In this document: piece by piece, positions 34,001 through 49,000 of the stretch
Layout: every line of letters starts with the position of its first letter
How positions within the stretch are numbered: position 1 is the first letter of the stretch
Assembly (NCBI GenBank): GCA_031761405.1
Contig: JASEVX010000008.1
Span: forward strand, 40,183,675 to 40,247,674
Length of the DNA stretch: 64,000 nt
Source: Serripes groenlandicus
Taxonomy: Eukaryota; Mollusca; Bivalvia; Cardiida; Cardiidae
Direction: 5' to 3'
Program-made: the position numbers and the translations under genes
Notes under the pieces: generated by a model
What the model saw: the letters and a program-made list of their open reading frames with translations, nothing else
What the model was told of the DNA's origin: nothing
The model's database searches: none

Positions 34001-37000
34001 AGTTTAAACCCTGGCTCGGGCATTCAATCTTTCAAAAGAAAGTATTGCTCATTTTGAAATTTTTTTCCTTTTGTAGCAATGTTTTCAAAACACTGTCTGC
34101 TGCAGAGGAATCAATGCTTGTCTGTATCAGAAAATAGTTAACAAGAGCGTTGCAAGCGAATGCCAATGCTCCTCTGCTTTTTTTCTAAGTCGAAAAAGAG
34201 GCATTACTGGATAATAATTAAGGTATTGTTCCTAGGGACATGTGTACCAAGTTTCATTTTAAAATGTTGAACAGTTTTTGAGTAATGAGGTAAAGTTAAA
34301 GTTTTGTGAATAAGCAGAAGAAGTCAAGGGTATCACAATAGCCCGCTTTTTTTTCTTTGAAAAACAGACAAGTTAAAAAGGTTTGAACTATAAACTTACA
34401 TCACAGGAGACTATACTGTTTTGACTCATTGCGGTATACTCTTCAGGTGAAAGAGCTAGTTCTTTGCGGAAATCCTTCAGTTCCATGGTCTTCAAGTCCA
34501 CAATAAATATAGTTATATGTGCACCTACAAAACAACTCATGTTAGGCATACCAATAACTATCCCTTTCCCGCATACAACAAATATGGGAAATCTTTATAA
34601 ATTATCGTATAATTATTAAATAGAATTGACAGCATTGTGGCAAAAGGATAAATTGATCATCATGAGCAATTTATACTTGTGCCACAATGTTTTCAAAAGT
34701 CATCCAATGCAGGTGCGTTAAATGTGTTTGCAGATTGGTAAGGGCTGTCATAGTTCAATGTGTGATGGCGGACAGAGAACAGAGAAGAGACCCATAAGTG
34801 CCCCCCTGAAAGTGAGTGCCCATGTTTAAACCTTTTTTAACTAGGAGAGGCATTTTGACACAGATGACAACATTTTAAAATATCATTGCAAACTGAGTAA
34901 TTGTTCATAAAGAGCAATTTCCCATATGCTATAATGTTTTCAACCCTTTAAAAAGCATATATGTTACAGGGAATATGTTGCTTTCAGAAATAAACTGTTT
35001 TATATGAGAAATTGTGTTTGTTTTACTGCAGAAATTACTTTCAGGGAATATGTCTAAATATCTGGACATCAAATCAGGAAATATGTATAATCTCTGCTTT
35101 TTTCAGGGATTATGTATATTCCCTGAGTGAATCAGACATTATACATAATCCCTTAAATTTTCAGGGATTATACATAATCCCTGTAACATATATATATATA
35201 TGTAGGTGTTTATAGTCAATATAAAACTCACCTCTAACATCATATGTATACGTTTGTGTATATAGCAAAATTAAACCCTCCTCTATAATCTTATATATGA
35301 CAGATGAAGACAGTGGTGCAGAGGTAGAGTGACAGCCTCTGTGATGAGCGGGTTCTGCCTTGGAATCTGTCCACACAAAAGGTGTGAGTACTGGTTAAGT
35401 CTTCAGGAAGCAGACGAGTGTGATTAATATATTAAAGCCGAAAGCTCGTTTCACAATCAATGTAAAATTAATGCATATGTTAGTGTTTGTATCAAAAATA
35501 AAAGCACCATATATATAATATGTAGGTGTTGATAGTGAAATTGCAATCAGGCCATTTCTAAAATCATATGTATATATGTAGGTGTTGATTGTGAAATTGC
35601 AATCAGGCCATTTCTTAAATCATATGTATATATGTAGGTGTTGATAGTGAAATTGCAATCAGGCCATTTCTAAAATCATATGTATATATGTAGGTGTTGA
35701 TTGTGAAATTGCAAACAGGCCATTTCTAAAATTATATATATATAGTAGGTGTTGATTGTGAAATTGCAATCAGGCCATTTCTAAAATTATATGTTTATGT
35801 AGGTGTTGATAGTGAAATTGCAATCAGGCCATTTCTAAAATCATATATATATATGTAGGTGTTGATTGTGAAATTGCAATCAGGCTATTTCTAAAATGAT
35901 ATGTTTATGTAGGTGTTGAAAGTGAAATTTCATCCAGGCCATTTATAAATTGATACATGTATGTCTATGTAAGTGTTGATAGTGAAATTGCAACCAGGCC
36001 TTTTCTAAAATCATATGAATATGTAGGTGTTGATAGTGATTTTCAATCAGGCCATTTCTAAAATCATATAAATATATGTAGGTGTTTATAGTGAAATTTC
36101 AAACAGGCCATTTCTAAAATTAAATGTATATGTAGGTGTTGATGGTGAAATTTCAAACAGGCCATTTCTAAAATTAAATGTATATGTAGGTGTTGATAGT
36201 GAAATTTCAACCAGGCCATTCAGGCCATTTCTAAAATCATATGAATATGTATGTGTTCATGGTAAAACTACTAATACCACAGGTATAATGCATTTCGACT
36301 CCTCTGCAGCAGACCACTTTTGAATACATTCTGGCAAAAGAATAAACTGCTCATAATGAGCAATTTCTCCTTTTACCACAATGCATTCAACTCTTTTTAA
36401 ATGGTACACTTTCATATATGGAGAATCACCATATTTTTGCAAAAAGGTTTGCAAAGTCGTCTGCTACAGACGTGTTGTATGGTGGAAAGGGGTAATAGAC
36501 AAACCTTTGGGTGGATAAGCATTGAACAGCAACATGAACACAAGTTCCGTACTTGTGGGGGAACCAAATACCTTGATGATCTGTGTACATCTTACCTGCA
36601 ATACAATTTAACCTCTTTTGAAAACATTGTGTGGAAATGTGATCAATGTTGAAAGATATAGAAAATGTCTCTAATTTAAGTTAGCCCTTTCCCTCATACG
36701 ACAATTCTGCAGCAGACGACTTTGAACGTATTTTGTCAAAATAACCTGACATTTCCCTTATACTTGCACTTTAATACTATGTGGCTTATAAAGAGGACAT
36801 TTTATGTTTCTGCAGCAGAAGAGTTTTAACCCTTTCTAACATACAAACGATCTGCAGCTGATTTAGGCAAAAGTATGGCAAATTTCTTTAACCCTTTCCC
36901 TCATACGATAATTCTGCAGCAGACGACTTTGAACATATTTTGTCAAAAAATAGAAAATCTCTATAAATGAATTGATAACCTATGACTAAAAGTGGAAAAC

Positions 37001-40000
37001 ATTGTGGCAAAAGGAGAAATTGCACGTTCTGTGCAATTTCTTCTTTTGCCACTATGTTTTCAAAAAGCCGTCTGCTGCAGAGGCGTCAGAAAGCGTCTAT
37101 ATGAGGGAAAGGGTTAATTCTTGAACAGAGTTGAAATCATTGTGACAAAAGCATAATCTATTCATAATGAGCATTTTATCCTTTTGCAATAATGACTCCT
37201 AAAGATGTCTGCTTCAGAAGAGCCAGAATGCATCTGCAAGTGGGAAAGGTTAATACCAGTCAAAAATATCACAGCGCTTTTTATTAAACCTTCGACTGGC
37301 TGCCTAACAGGTAAGGAATCCGCCGTGGTCGAGTGGTTAACGTCGGGGATTTCAAACCATCGGCCATGGTGGAGTGCTCTTGGGCAAGGCACATTTTCTA
37401 GTCTAGTACTGGTTTGTTTACCCAGGGATCATGAATAAGTGAACTGTTGCTGTGATATAACTGAAATAATGTTGAAAGTGGCGTAAAACCCCAATAAAAC
37501 AAAGCCTAACAGGTCATAATTAAACCCTTTCCCACATGTTGGCACTTTCTGACACATCTGCAGCACTTTTTTCAGTAATTAAACCTTCATTTATAGAAAT
37601 TTTCTGTGTTTGTGCATAGATGTTCTCAAAGTCGTCTACAGCATATTTGTTGTATGTGGGAAAGGGTTAACACAAGTTTGATTCTATTTTCAAAAAGTTG
37701 TTCCTGAAAAGACATCAAATGGCTTATATGTATCACAAAATGAAGTTGGACAAGCTAAAGCATTTAGTGAACATAGTAGGTTACCTAAACTATGCTAGAA
37801 AGTTTATGAGACCTTACCCGTACTGGCTTGTACAGACGTGTGACATATGTTGAGAGCTGGTCGGTCTCAGGGTGTCTGTACAGAATGTGGAACATGGCAC
37901 CGGTTTCCGATATAACACCGCGTGGAGCATATATCTCGACCTGTATAATATCAAATCATAGAATTACTTCTTAACCTCATACAGACGCATTTTGGCGCCT
38001 CTGTAGCAGACACCTTTTGAAAACATTGTGGCTAAAGGTTAAATTGCTCATATTTTTCTTTTTTTCACATTGTTACCAACTTAATTCAGAAATTATTGCT
38101 ACAAAAATCGTTCATATTTTTACATTTATATTTACAAAGTCATATGCTGCAGATTTAATGTACCGTATGTGTGAAAGGGTCAATCCTTCAGTGGATATTT
38201 CTACGGCAGACAGCTTTTCCAACAATGTTTTCAACTTTTTCCTCATGTTTTAAAAGCAGATGATTCTAAAAATATCATAAATATTATTGATATTTGTTTA
38301 ACCCTTTTCCACATACAACAATTCTGCAGCAGACGACTTTGAAAACATAGAGACAAAAACCTGTAAAATCTCTATAAAAGAAAGCTTAATTGTAAAATAA
38401 AGTTGAAAACATTGTGGCCAAAGGAGAAATTGCTCATCATAAGCAATTTCACCTTTTGGCCAAAAGTCATCTGCTGCTATTCCATCAAAATGCATTCGCA
38501 GGTGGGAAAGGGTTAACAGATATCATGCCATTATTAACTTTAACACAGTTAACCCTTTCCCTCATACGACAATTCTGCAGCAGACGACTTTGAACATATT
38601 TTGTTAAAAATAGAAAATCTCTATAATTGAATGGATAACCTATGATTAAAAGGGGAAAACATAGCGGTGTCTATATGAGGGAAAGGGTTAAACTTATATT
38701 CCTTACAGACTCATCCTGTCTGTAATCTTTTCAAGATAAAGATTTTGCTTGTTTAACATTGTTTACACATTGTGCAACCCTTTCCCTTTCCAACATACAA
38801 CAAATATGCAGCAGATGACTTTAAAACATCAAAACTATGAAAAAAGTCTATAATTGAAAGTACATCTATTGTATTGAGTTAAAAACATTGTGACAAAAGA
38901 GTCATCTTCTCCTGTTGCCACAGCATTTTCAAAAGTCAACTGCTTCAGATATGTCAAAAGGCATCTACATGCAGGAAAGAGTTAATACATTGTGCAACTG
39001 CTATAGGAATTCCATTACAATTAATAGGGGAATATTTGTGTGGTAAAGGGTTAATGCTGCTTTTATTTCAATTATATCACAGTGTTTCCTGGGTAAATTA
39101 CCAATACTACTGGTATTATTTATATCCGACACCATTACATCAATACTGAATGTCAATGTGAGAAGTCATTACTACCATTTTTTTAGTTTTAAAGTATGAC
39201 CCAATTCGGTATAAAACCCTGTTCTTGTACTCTAAAGGCAGAAACTCGCTTCATGTAAAATGTTATTGAATTCCACCCAGTGGTTTGTAAGAAATAGGCT
39301 GGACAAAATATGGTAACCAATACCCAATGGTGATGATCAAATACATGGGGAAGAAGTCATTTGAAGCAAAAAGTTTACGGACACATGCATGCACAATGGA
39401 CAATTCGCCATAATGAGCAATTTCTCCTTTCGCCACAACGTTTGCATCTCTATTCAATAATGATCCCTTCTTATAAATTGATAGAGATTTTCAATATTTA
39501 AACCCTTCCTACATACAGACACTTTCTGAAGCTTATGAAGCAGTCAACTTTTGAAAACATTGTGGCAAAAGGAAATATTGTTTATAACTAGAAGGTGATG
39601 AATACCCCCAGCTGGTGCCTGACAATATACATATGCATGAGAAATTCAAGGGGCCATAACTCATTTAAAAATAATTCCAGTGCAACACGCCGACAATATG
39701 CACAACTAGGCTTGGTATGAATCATTTTTGTGAAGTAGTATTGAATTTTGACCAAGGGTTGCTGAGAAATAGTGTTCACAAGAAATGTCCACAGATCAAC
39801 GGACCGACAAACCGACCGACCGACAAACCTGACTCCTATATAGCCCCCATATACTATGTATCTGGGGGTATAATGAGCAATTTTGCCTTTTGCCACAATG
39901 TTTGCAACTTTATTCAATAACTGTCTTTTCATTTATATAGTTTTTACATTTTTGAAAATAGTTTCAATGTCGTCTGCTGCAGATTTGTTGTATGTGGGAA

Positions 40001-43000
40001 AGGGGTTTAACCAAAATAATTTCAAAGTCGTCTGCTGCCGATTTGTTGTATGTGAGTAAAATTACTAATATTAAAACACATAAACTTACAATCATGTCAT
40101 CATCTTCACTATAGTTCTGATGCCAGGGTTTGCCAAGCTGCATGTTGTCAAGGGTATTCTGAACTGAAAAAATGATTATTTTGGGTTAAACCCTTTTCCA
40201 TATGGCAAATGGAAAAATTCTGCATATTTTCGTCTTTCCACAATGTTTTCAAAAACAAGAGCACCGCAAGCAAACGCCAACGCTTGTCTGCTTTTTTCGA
40301 AGTCGAAAAAGGGGCAATACTGAATAATTATTAAAGTCAGAGTTAAATTTCTTCGTGTAAACATGCATAGTGTACCTAAAAACATGTGTAACAAATTTCA
40401 TGTTTAATGTTTTATGAGTTATGAGTTATGAGGTAAGGTTAAAGTTTTGTGACGACGCAGCAGATGCAGAGGGACGGGAATGAGGCCGCCAAGGGCATAA
40501 CAATACCCCAACTTTTTTTCTTCGAAAAACAGACAAGCTTATAAATGGCTGTGAGGCATCAGAAAGCATCTGTAAGAGGGAAAGGGTTAAGTAATGGACA
40601 AAATGCTTTGCACTCACTGATATAAATAACTGATGCAAATGAGAACTGCAGACTCTAAGGTCACTTGTGAAAGAATATGAAGAGTGCAAGTATCAAAAAG
40701 GTCCAGTTAAAATGTTTTTTATGTTTGTTAGACATTAAACCTAAAACTTGATACACAGTGCCAAAGCAAAAAATACCTCTTCTTCTTTGAGTAGCAATTT
40801 CTTGTCTAGTTCTTGGTTTTCGCCCAGGTGCTGTGTGGTCGGTAAAAACAACCTACAAAGAATATATCAGAATGTTATAATGACTATATTGATTGACAAT
40901 GGTTGAATGCCTTTCAATATTCCTTACCCATAAGGCAGACAAATTTTGGTGAATTTGACATGACAACATTTTAAAGAATTCGGGCAAAAGGAGAGGTTGC
41001 CAATTATGAGTAAATCCAGCTTTTGTCACATTTTCAACTCTGTTCTATAATTATACTTTTTTGTATTTAAAGAGTATCCATATTTTTTCTGTTCTCTTTC
41101 CATTGACATCAGCTGCTGAATAAGTGTATATGAAAAAGAATTAAAACATTATTTATGATTATACTGAAAAATTTGGATTTTATGCCATCAATTATTTTTT
41201 TAATATTTTCATAGATATTGAATATAGTTTAATACCTTAAATTTGATTGCATCATTATGATAATATTGGCTGATTTGGTTCCAATTTCATCAAATTCTTC
41301 AAATATTATTATGATTGTGATAATTGATCAATTCAAAGGCATTGTTCACAGTACTTACGGTAACCATTCACATGGCAAGTCATTTGTGATGGCTTTATGC
41401 TCAATGGTTGTAACTACATCATGTAACAATATGTATTTACAATCATTTTGAATGAAGCTGATGCTTTGACTGCTTTGAAAACATATGAGGAAACATTAAC
41501 ATTACCTGGTTAACCCTTTCCCTCATATAGACGCTTTCTGACGCCTCTGCAGCAGACAGCTTTTTGAAAACAATGTGACAAAAGAAGAAATTGCACAAAA
41601 CGTGCAATTTCTCCTTTTGCCACAATGTTTTCCACTTTTTGTCATAGGTTATCTATCCATTCAATTATGGAGATTTTCTATGTTTTGACAAAATACGTTC
41701 GAAGTCGTCTGCTGCAGAATTGTCGTATGAGGGAAAGGGTTAACTAGATCTGTTAGGCGTATTGCTTGGTGTTTTACGCCACTTTCAGCACTTTTTCAGT
41801 GATATCACAGCGTGTCCTGTGTAAGTTACCAGAACTACTGGTCCATTTATCCTGATAGCCAGTAAGTCATAATGCTAACCCCACAACCCTGATCGCCAAG
41901 CAGGGCAGCCATTACTACCATTTTTTTTAAATCTTTGGTATGATCCGGTTGGCCACGATCTCCCACACCGAGACGGACGCTCTATCACTACATCACCGAG
42001 GCGATAGGTGGAGGGGAGGTTCAAAGTTAATTGTTGAATATTGCAAAAAAAACCTATGAAATACAAACACATGGTAATCCAAATAAATGAACTACTGGCA
42101 TGAGATTGATTGGGTTTAATGCAGTTTTCAACCATTTTTCTATCATATCACAGCAACCAGGTCACCTACGCATGTGTTTCCTGGCTATTCCACAAGTCCT
42201 TCTAAGCAACTAGCACTGGCATGAGAAAGTATGTCTGAAAGTCGGTAAATGTTTTCCATGGGTAGGTGAACTGGTTGACATTGTACAGTATTACTAAAGT
42301 ACACTGCCCTTTCCCTCATGTAGATGCATTTTGACGCCTCAGCAGCAGAATATATTTGAAAACATGGCAAACAGAGACATTGAACATAATGAGCAATTTC
42401 TCCTTTGTCACAATTGTTTAAACTCAGTAATATCATTTTCCCTTAAAGAAATTATCCATATTTATGCCTAGAATGTTGTCTGCTGCAGATTGCAGATTTA
42501 TTGTATGTGGGAAAGGGTTTAACTCCAATCAATAAATAAATCCCTTTGATCACAATCATCAAGCTTGAAGCACCAACATACCTTTGGTTTATCAGTTCCA
42601 GATTCCTTGTACATGATTTTGGATCGTTCTATTCTGTACTTTCTGGACGGTGTATACCAGCCAAAAGATGACTTTGTTTTCCTGAAGAAATATAATAGGT
42701 TTGACTTGCAACAATTGATATGGGTCTCCGGTTGGAATCTCACCACACAAACAACGTGAGTAATAATTCGCCAGGAAACAGACATCCAAGCTGATTAATA
42801 TGAGCTAAAAAATTGTTTTGCAATCAATGTAAAATAGGGATTTCAATGTTTACCGATATTAATAACCGGTTAATCGAATAATCTTCTAACTAGTTAATCA
42901 GTTAACCGGATTAATTCATAGACAATCAAAATTCATCTGCTTCCGGGGTTTGTTATTTCCCTTTTTATTATTGTTGTTGTTGTTTAAAATCGAATTTCCC

Positions 43001-46000
43001 GGTAATGTTTAAATCAGACTAGAACGTCGTTGTCGGAACGTTTTCATTCATGTCAACCAACTATTTTAATAAAATTATTTTAAAATTCAGAAAATATTTA
43101 CAATGTAAAATTGATTAAGTGTCATTAATGAAAATATTCCTTTAACCCTTTTCCTCATACGACATTTCTGCAGCAGACGACTTTGAACGAATTTTGTCAA
43201 AAAATAGAAACTCTCCATAATTGAATGGATAACCTATGACTAAAAGTGGAAAACATTGTGGCAAAAGGAGAGAAATTGCACGTTTTGTGCAATTTCTTCT
43301 TTTGTCACTATGTTTTCAAAAAGCCGTCTGCTGCAGAGGCGTCAGAAAGCGTCTATATGAGGGAAAGGGTTAACGGCGTAGAATATGTTTTACTGCGTAC
43401 TATAACACAAATTATAAACACAATTATTTGTATTATCAAAACAAACGTCGATTATAATAATACAGATTATGGCCCTAGCTATAATCTCATTTATTTTGGG
43501 GCTGACAAAACTTTGTTGGTTGGGAGATGCTTTTGAATTGGGTTTTTGGAGTTTTGGGAATCGTTTTCTTCCGGGTAAAATCATCTGCCTGTTATGATAA
43601 AGTCTAGACTACAAAGCGCTTGCAGTCACTATTGGATTTGATTAAGCGTCTAATCACCTGTTATGCAAAGTCTCGGACGCTTCAACAATTTGAGAATATT
43701 CAAACACTCGGCCTTTTTCCAATCAGCTTCGAGGAACCATGCACAAAATAGATTTCGGAAAAATGATTTAATATCCAAAATCATCGGGTGGGCGGCATAG
43801 TGATCTAGCATACCTAATAGTCAGAATTCATTGTTATTTATACCTCCAACGTCGACCTCGAGGCTTGGACTCTGCATCAGTCAGGAACGGGGCCTCGGGT
43901 GTAACGGACGAGGAGCTGGGAACTGTGAGGGGCTATTATGCATGGCATGTCAAGGATGTGGAACCTTGCAAGGCGGCTTCTCACAGGATTCCAACAATCC
44001 TAAGTTTAATTCATGGCTTTGTCTATGGCACGCACCATTGATAAATTATTGTCTATTGCACGCACCATTGATAAATTATCTATAGGGGAGAGGGATGCCC
44101 AGAACAGGCAGGGGATGTCTTGTATTAGCGTATCCCTCGCGGAACCCACTTTTAGGCCTTTTATAATTATGGAGGAAGGAATTAATTAAAGTACATACTG
44201 TTGTGGACTGGAAGGAAGGGATTAAGAAATAAAAGCTTACTTTGGAAAGGAATGGATTAATAAATAAAAGCTTAATTTGGAAAGGATTGGATTAAAAATA
44301 AAAGCTTAATTTGGAAAGGATTGGATAAAAAATAAAAGCTTAATTTGGAAAGGATTGGATTAAAAATAAAAGCTTTATAAGAGTATGTACAGTCTGGAAT
44401 AAAAGCATAATGATTGCACTTTTTAGTTACATATAGTTGGTGCGTGCAACTGCATAACAGTCTAATGATCACTATTGCGGCGGCATCCTAAAATAAATAA
44501 GTTGTATCATATAATTTCTGCCTTGTATAAGACATCAAAGTTCTTTTAAAAGAAACAAACTGTCCTTTAATTAATTGTTAGGTCAGCCACAATTATTCGA
44601 TTAAAACACTACACAAACAAGCCGTCATCAATAAAATTGAATGCGGCCGTTTTTACAGTTATGTAAACACTCCCGATTGAGGTGGGAATAATTAATCTCT
44701 GGTCAGTTACGTGTGACAAATTTTAAAGAACAAAGGGTGAAACACAACTGTGTATATATTTTATCTATTTTTACAGAGTACTCGGTTATTTGAATTACTA
44801 TCTGATTAATCAAATAACCCACGGTTAACATCCCTAATGTAAAATAAATAAATTTAAAATAAATAAAATTAAACTTCAGTGATGGAGGTTTGTGTATCTG
44901 CACAGTCTCTACAGAGTCTTAACTTTCTGTCTATGTGAAATATAGTATGAGATGCAACTTTTGACAACAAATTATAAATGCTGTATCACTAGTTTTACGC
45001 CAATGCAACTTAAGCTTTAAGATGAACCAAAATACGTCTGAAAGGGTTAATTGATATTAAACAAGAGCGCCACAGAGGGAACGCAAATGCTCATCTGTTT
45101 TTTTCTAAGTCAGAAAAGGTGGAATTACTGAATAAATATTTAAGCCAGAGTTATGTGACTTAGTACAGGCATGCATATTGTTCCTACAAACTTGTGTTCA
45201 AGTTTTTGAGTTATAAGGTAAGGTTAAAGTTTTGTGACGACGTAGACGACGCATAGAGTATCACAATACCCGCAACATTTTTTCTTCAAAAAACAGACAA
45301 GCTTACAACTGTCAACAATGCCTCAAAAAGACAGAAGTGGCTCGCTTGCAATCAAAGTGCTGAAACCAGTCATACCAGAATGCAAAAGACTTTGAAAAAG
45401 AGGATTAATATTCTCCCTTGAACATGAAATCAGACAGTATTGCTGTAAAAAACTTATGAAAACAATGTAGGAATGAAAAAAGTTATTTCTATTTTCCAGG
45501 TGTAACAAGTACTTTCACCAAGGTTTTTTTCTCAAAAATTGAAATCACAACAATTTGAAATTACAAGGAATGAAGATATTTTATCAGAAGGTATGCTCAC
45601 TCAAACAATCAAAACAAGTACTATGATTCAGACATAAAGAGTGATTGATATTAGCAGAAATAACTTTTGACTTTCCCGTTTAGAGAATTTCCAAAGTTTT
45701 GTCTAGAAGTTTTCAAAGTAGTCTTCTGCTGATTTCTTTGAATGTGAGAGTTTAAATGAAATAGTAATGACCAATATCTGACAGTTTGTTTGTATGGTGT
45801 TTAACTCCGCTTTCAATATTTTTTTCAGTAATATTATGGCATTTCATTGGTAAGTACTACTGGTCCATTTATTCTGACACAAGCGAGCCAATCAAAATGC
45901 TAACTTCAACAATCCTGAGCCCCAAGGAAGGAAAACCATTACTACAATTTTTTAAAGTCTACATATCTTACAGATTAACTTACTCATTATATTTCCACTT

Positions 46001-49000
46001 ATATACATATCCATGTTCGTCAACTGTGATCATTGCATTAAGGTGCTCCACAAATCCTATATATACCACTGATTTCTTGTGACCTCGCAGTAATTCCGCC
46101 TCTACATTCTGACCTATTGTGTTTATATCGGCGGCTTCTTCCTAATCAAAGAAAAAATATGTTAAGTATTAACGCTTTCCCACATACAACAAATCTGCAG
46201 CAGACAACTTTGAAAACATTTAGTGAAAAATATAGATACTCTCAATAAATGAAAGAACAATTATTGAATAAAGCTGAAAACATTCTGGCAAAACGAGAAA
46301 TTGTTCATCATGAGCAATTTCTCTTCTTGTCATAATGTTTTCAAAAAATTTCTGCTTCAGAGGCGTCAGAAAGCATCTACATGTGGGGAAGGGTTAAGAG
46401 TTTAATGCCATTTAAAGCAGATTTTGACCTATATCATGGTGGTCAGTTCACCTAACTATGTATTTCCTAGCTTTCTGGCATTAATTTATTATCACAAGTT
46501 GCAAGCTGATCTTGGTCTACATTGTTTGCATTATTCCTATTATAAGATTAACCCTTTCCCTCATATAGACACTTTCTGATGCCTCTGCAGCAGACGGCTT
46601 TTTGAAAACATAGTGACAAAAGAAGAAATTGCTTAAAACTAGCCACAATATTTTCCACTTTTAGTCATAGGTTATCCATTTAATTATAGAGATTTTCCAT
46701 GTTTTGACAAAATATGTTCAAAGTCGTCTGCTGTAGATTTATTGTATGAGGGAAAGGGTTAATATGCTAATGTGATTTTAAGTCACATGAAGTAGAATAA
46801 GAGTTAACCTGATGTAGATAATGGTTGAATCTTCAGCATCAGATGACTTATGAAAATAATTTTTGAATTTGAAAAATTGCCAAACCATTTCCTGCATAGA
46901 GTTGCTATCTGAAGCCACTGCAGCAGACACTTTTGAAAACATTTTGGCAAAAGGAGAAATTGTTTATAATGAGCAATTTATCCTTTCATCGCAATGTTTT
47001 CAATAAACTTTCATTTATAGAGGTTTATCTTATTTTTAACCAGAAAGTCTTATTTCTTGTATTAACCACCCCTCCCTAAGCTAAAAACCTGTAAGTTGAT
47101 TGATTGGAGTTAAACACCAATTTCAACATTATTTATGTTATATTACAGCAATAAGTTCAGAAACTGTGATCATGTGTTTCAAGGTTCTCATGTTCCAGTA
47201 CTCAAAACAGCATTCTGCCCGGGCAACTGGCAACCTTCCAACATATACTTTTAGCTTCTTAATGGTAGACGAATTGAGCTTGTCGCAATGACTTAATCTC
47301 TGACTTAAAGACAGAGATATACCTTACCTCCCTGACTAGTAATGGTTTATAAATTCTTGGTGCCTCTTTAAATGATTTCATCTCATTTCTAAGCTGGGTC
47401 ACCTTCAGTGAGTTCTGTATGTTACATTTGATAATATCTCCGTCGTCCATTCCAATTATGATGTCATTCTAGATTGGTGGTAAATAAACAAAGATAGTGA
47501 GTGTTGGTTTTATTACATTTAAGAATATCACACTCTTCCATTCCAATTATCATATCATTCATGATACAGACTAAATATCAAATTACTCGATATAGGGCTC
47601 CAGAAATTCAAAAATGTGCCTATTTTGACTGATTTTTAACATAAATACAGTTAAATCTGTGCTACAGACTACCTTCGTTTAGTTATTCTCCGTTTAAAGC
47701 AACCAAACTTTTAATTTCCAAATTACTCATTTTCTGCATAAATAACCCTGTAATTAAAGACCACCTGTGAACAAAGACCAGATTGTTTTCTTCTCATGGC
47801 AGATCTTTAAATCACAGACACACAACCATATATCAGCAACAGCTTGGTGTTCAGCAGGAATAATCTAATTGTATTGCTGAACAAATTTGACGTGATCTTG
47901 ACCTTTGTGCAAAGATTGATTGTTTGGCGATTTCAACAATTTTTCAGTTATATTACGGCATTTCCATGGTAAATCACCAGTATTACCGGTCCATTTATTC
48001 TGACACTAGTCAGTTGTAATGCTAACCCGCAACCCTGAGCACAGCTATTACTACCATTTTTAAAGTCTTTGGTATGACTTTGTGCAAAGACTATTAAGCA
48101 AAGCATCTATACCCGAGCAATTATGTCACAATGTTACCTTAAAAACAATCTGTGTATATAAGTCATTAACTTTTGGAAAGGGAGGGCTGTTTTTGAGGGA
48201 AGTCAGTAGGTGGTGGGCAGACGTGTGAGATGAAGCATAACACAAGAGCTCTAGATAAGTATTTTTTTCCATTTTCTAAAATCTTTATTTGACACTCAAA
48301 CCCTATGTTGTGGGTACTAAAAAGAATGGTCTCACTGAGACTATTCTTTTGAATACCCACAACATAGGGTTTTATTGAGTAGTAAGAGAGATACAGTGAG
48401 GAAAAGAACCAGTTTACTCCCACTATCTACTAGTCCTCTGTTAACAGATATTTATGATTCAGAGCTAGGAGATGAGAGATGAGATAGGCTGGTTTTGATG
48501 GACGTCATGGATGGACGCAAGAGATGCAGTAGATCTGCTGGCATAGTTTCGTGGACATGTTATTTGTTGTTTTTAGACTAGGTGTTTAGTAGTAAATAAA
48601 ATGTAGAAAATCTCAATGTGAAGACTTTAATATACATGATGTGGTACTCCCTCGGTGTCACAATTATGACACAGATCTCTAAATAAGAGTCATTATGCAT
48701 GTTCTTAAATCCTTATTTGATCCTCTAATCCTATGTTGGGGGTACTCAAAAGAATCATCTCAATGAGACCATTCTCTTGAGTATCCGCATCATAAGGTTT
48801 GGTTGAATAATAAGAGAGGTATTGTGGGGTGAAAGAGCTCCCATGACCTCTGATGACATTAACATATTTTTTATTTAACTTAACCATGTATCATCAATCT
48901 CACCATATATATGTCTTTCACAAAACAAACTACAGATTAAGTTTGATTGATTTATTGGGGTTTAATGCCATTTTAAAAAAAAATCAGTCATATTGCGGCG

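Larger units (their letters stand above)
42835..44836. mobile_element. 2.0-kb hAT-like non-autonomous element with 8-bp target duplication
   Basis: It starts TAGGGATTTCAATGTTTACC and ends GGTTAACATCCCTA; subterminal ACCGGTTAATCGAATAATC and GATTAATCAAATAACC are related inversely. Both sides are flanked by ATGTAAAA (42827-42834 and 44837-44844). TAGGG ends and an 8-bp duplication are typical of hAT elements. No transposase is visible. A TTAA MITE (43142-43373) is inserted within it, and a 36-bp minisatellite lies at 44225-44375. Confidence 0.75.

Noticed and set aside
47100..47291. ORF reading MIGVKHQFQHYLCYITAISS
   Set aside because: It is the tail region of a SINE-like repeat (GATTGGAGTTAAACACC), not a gene.
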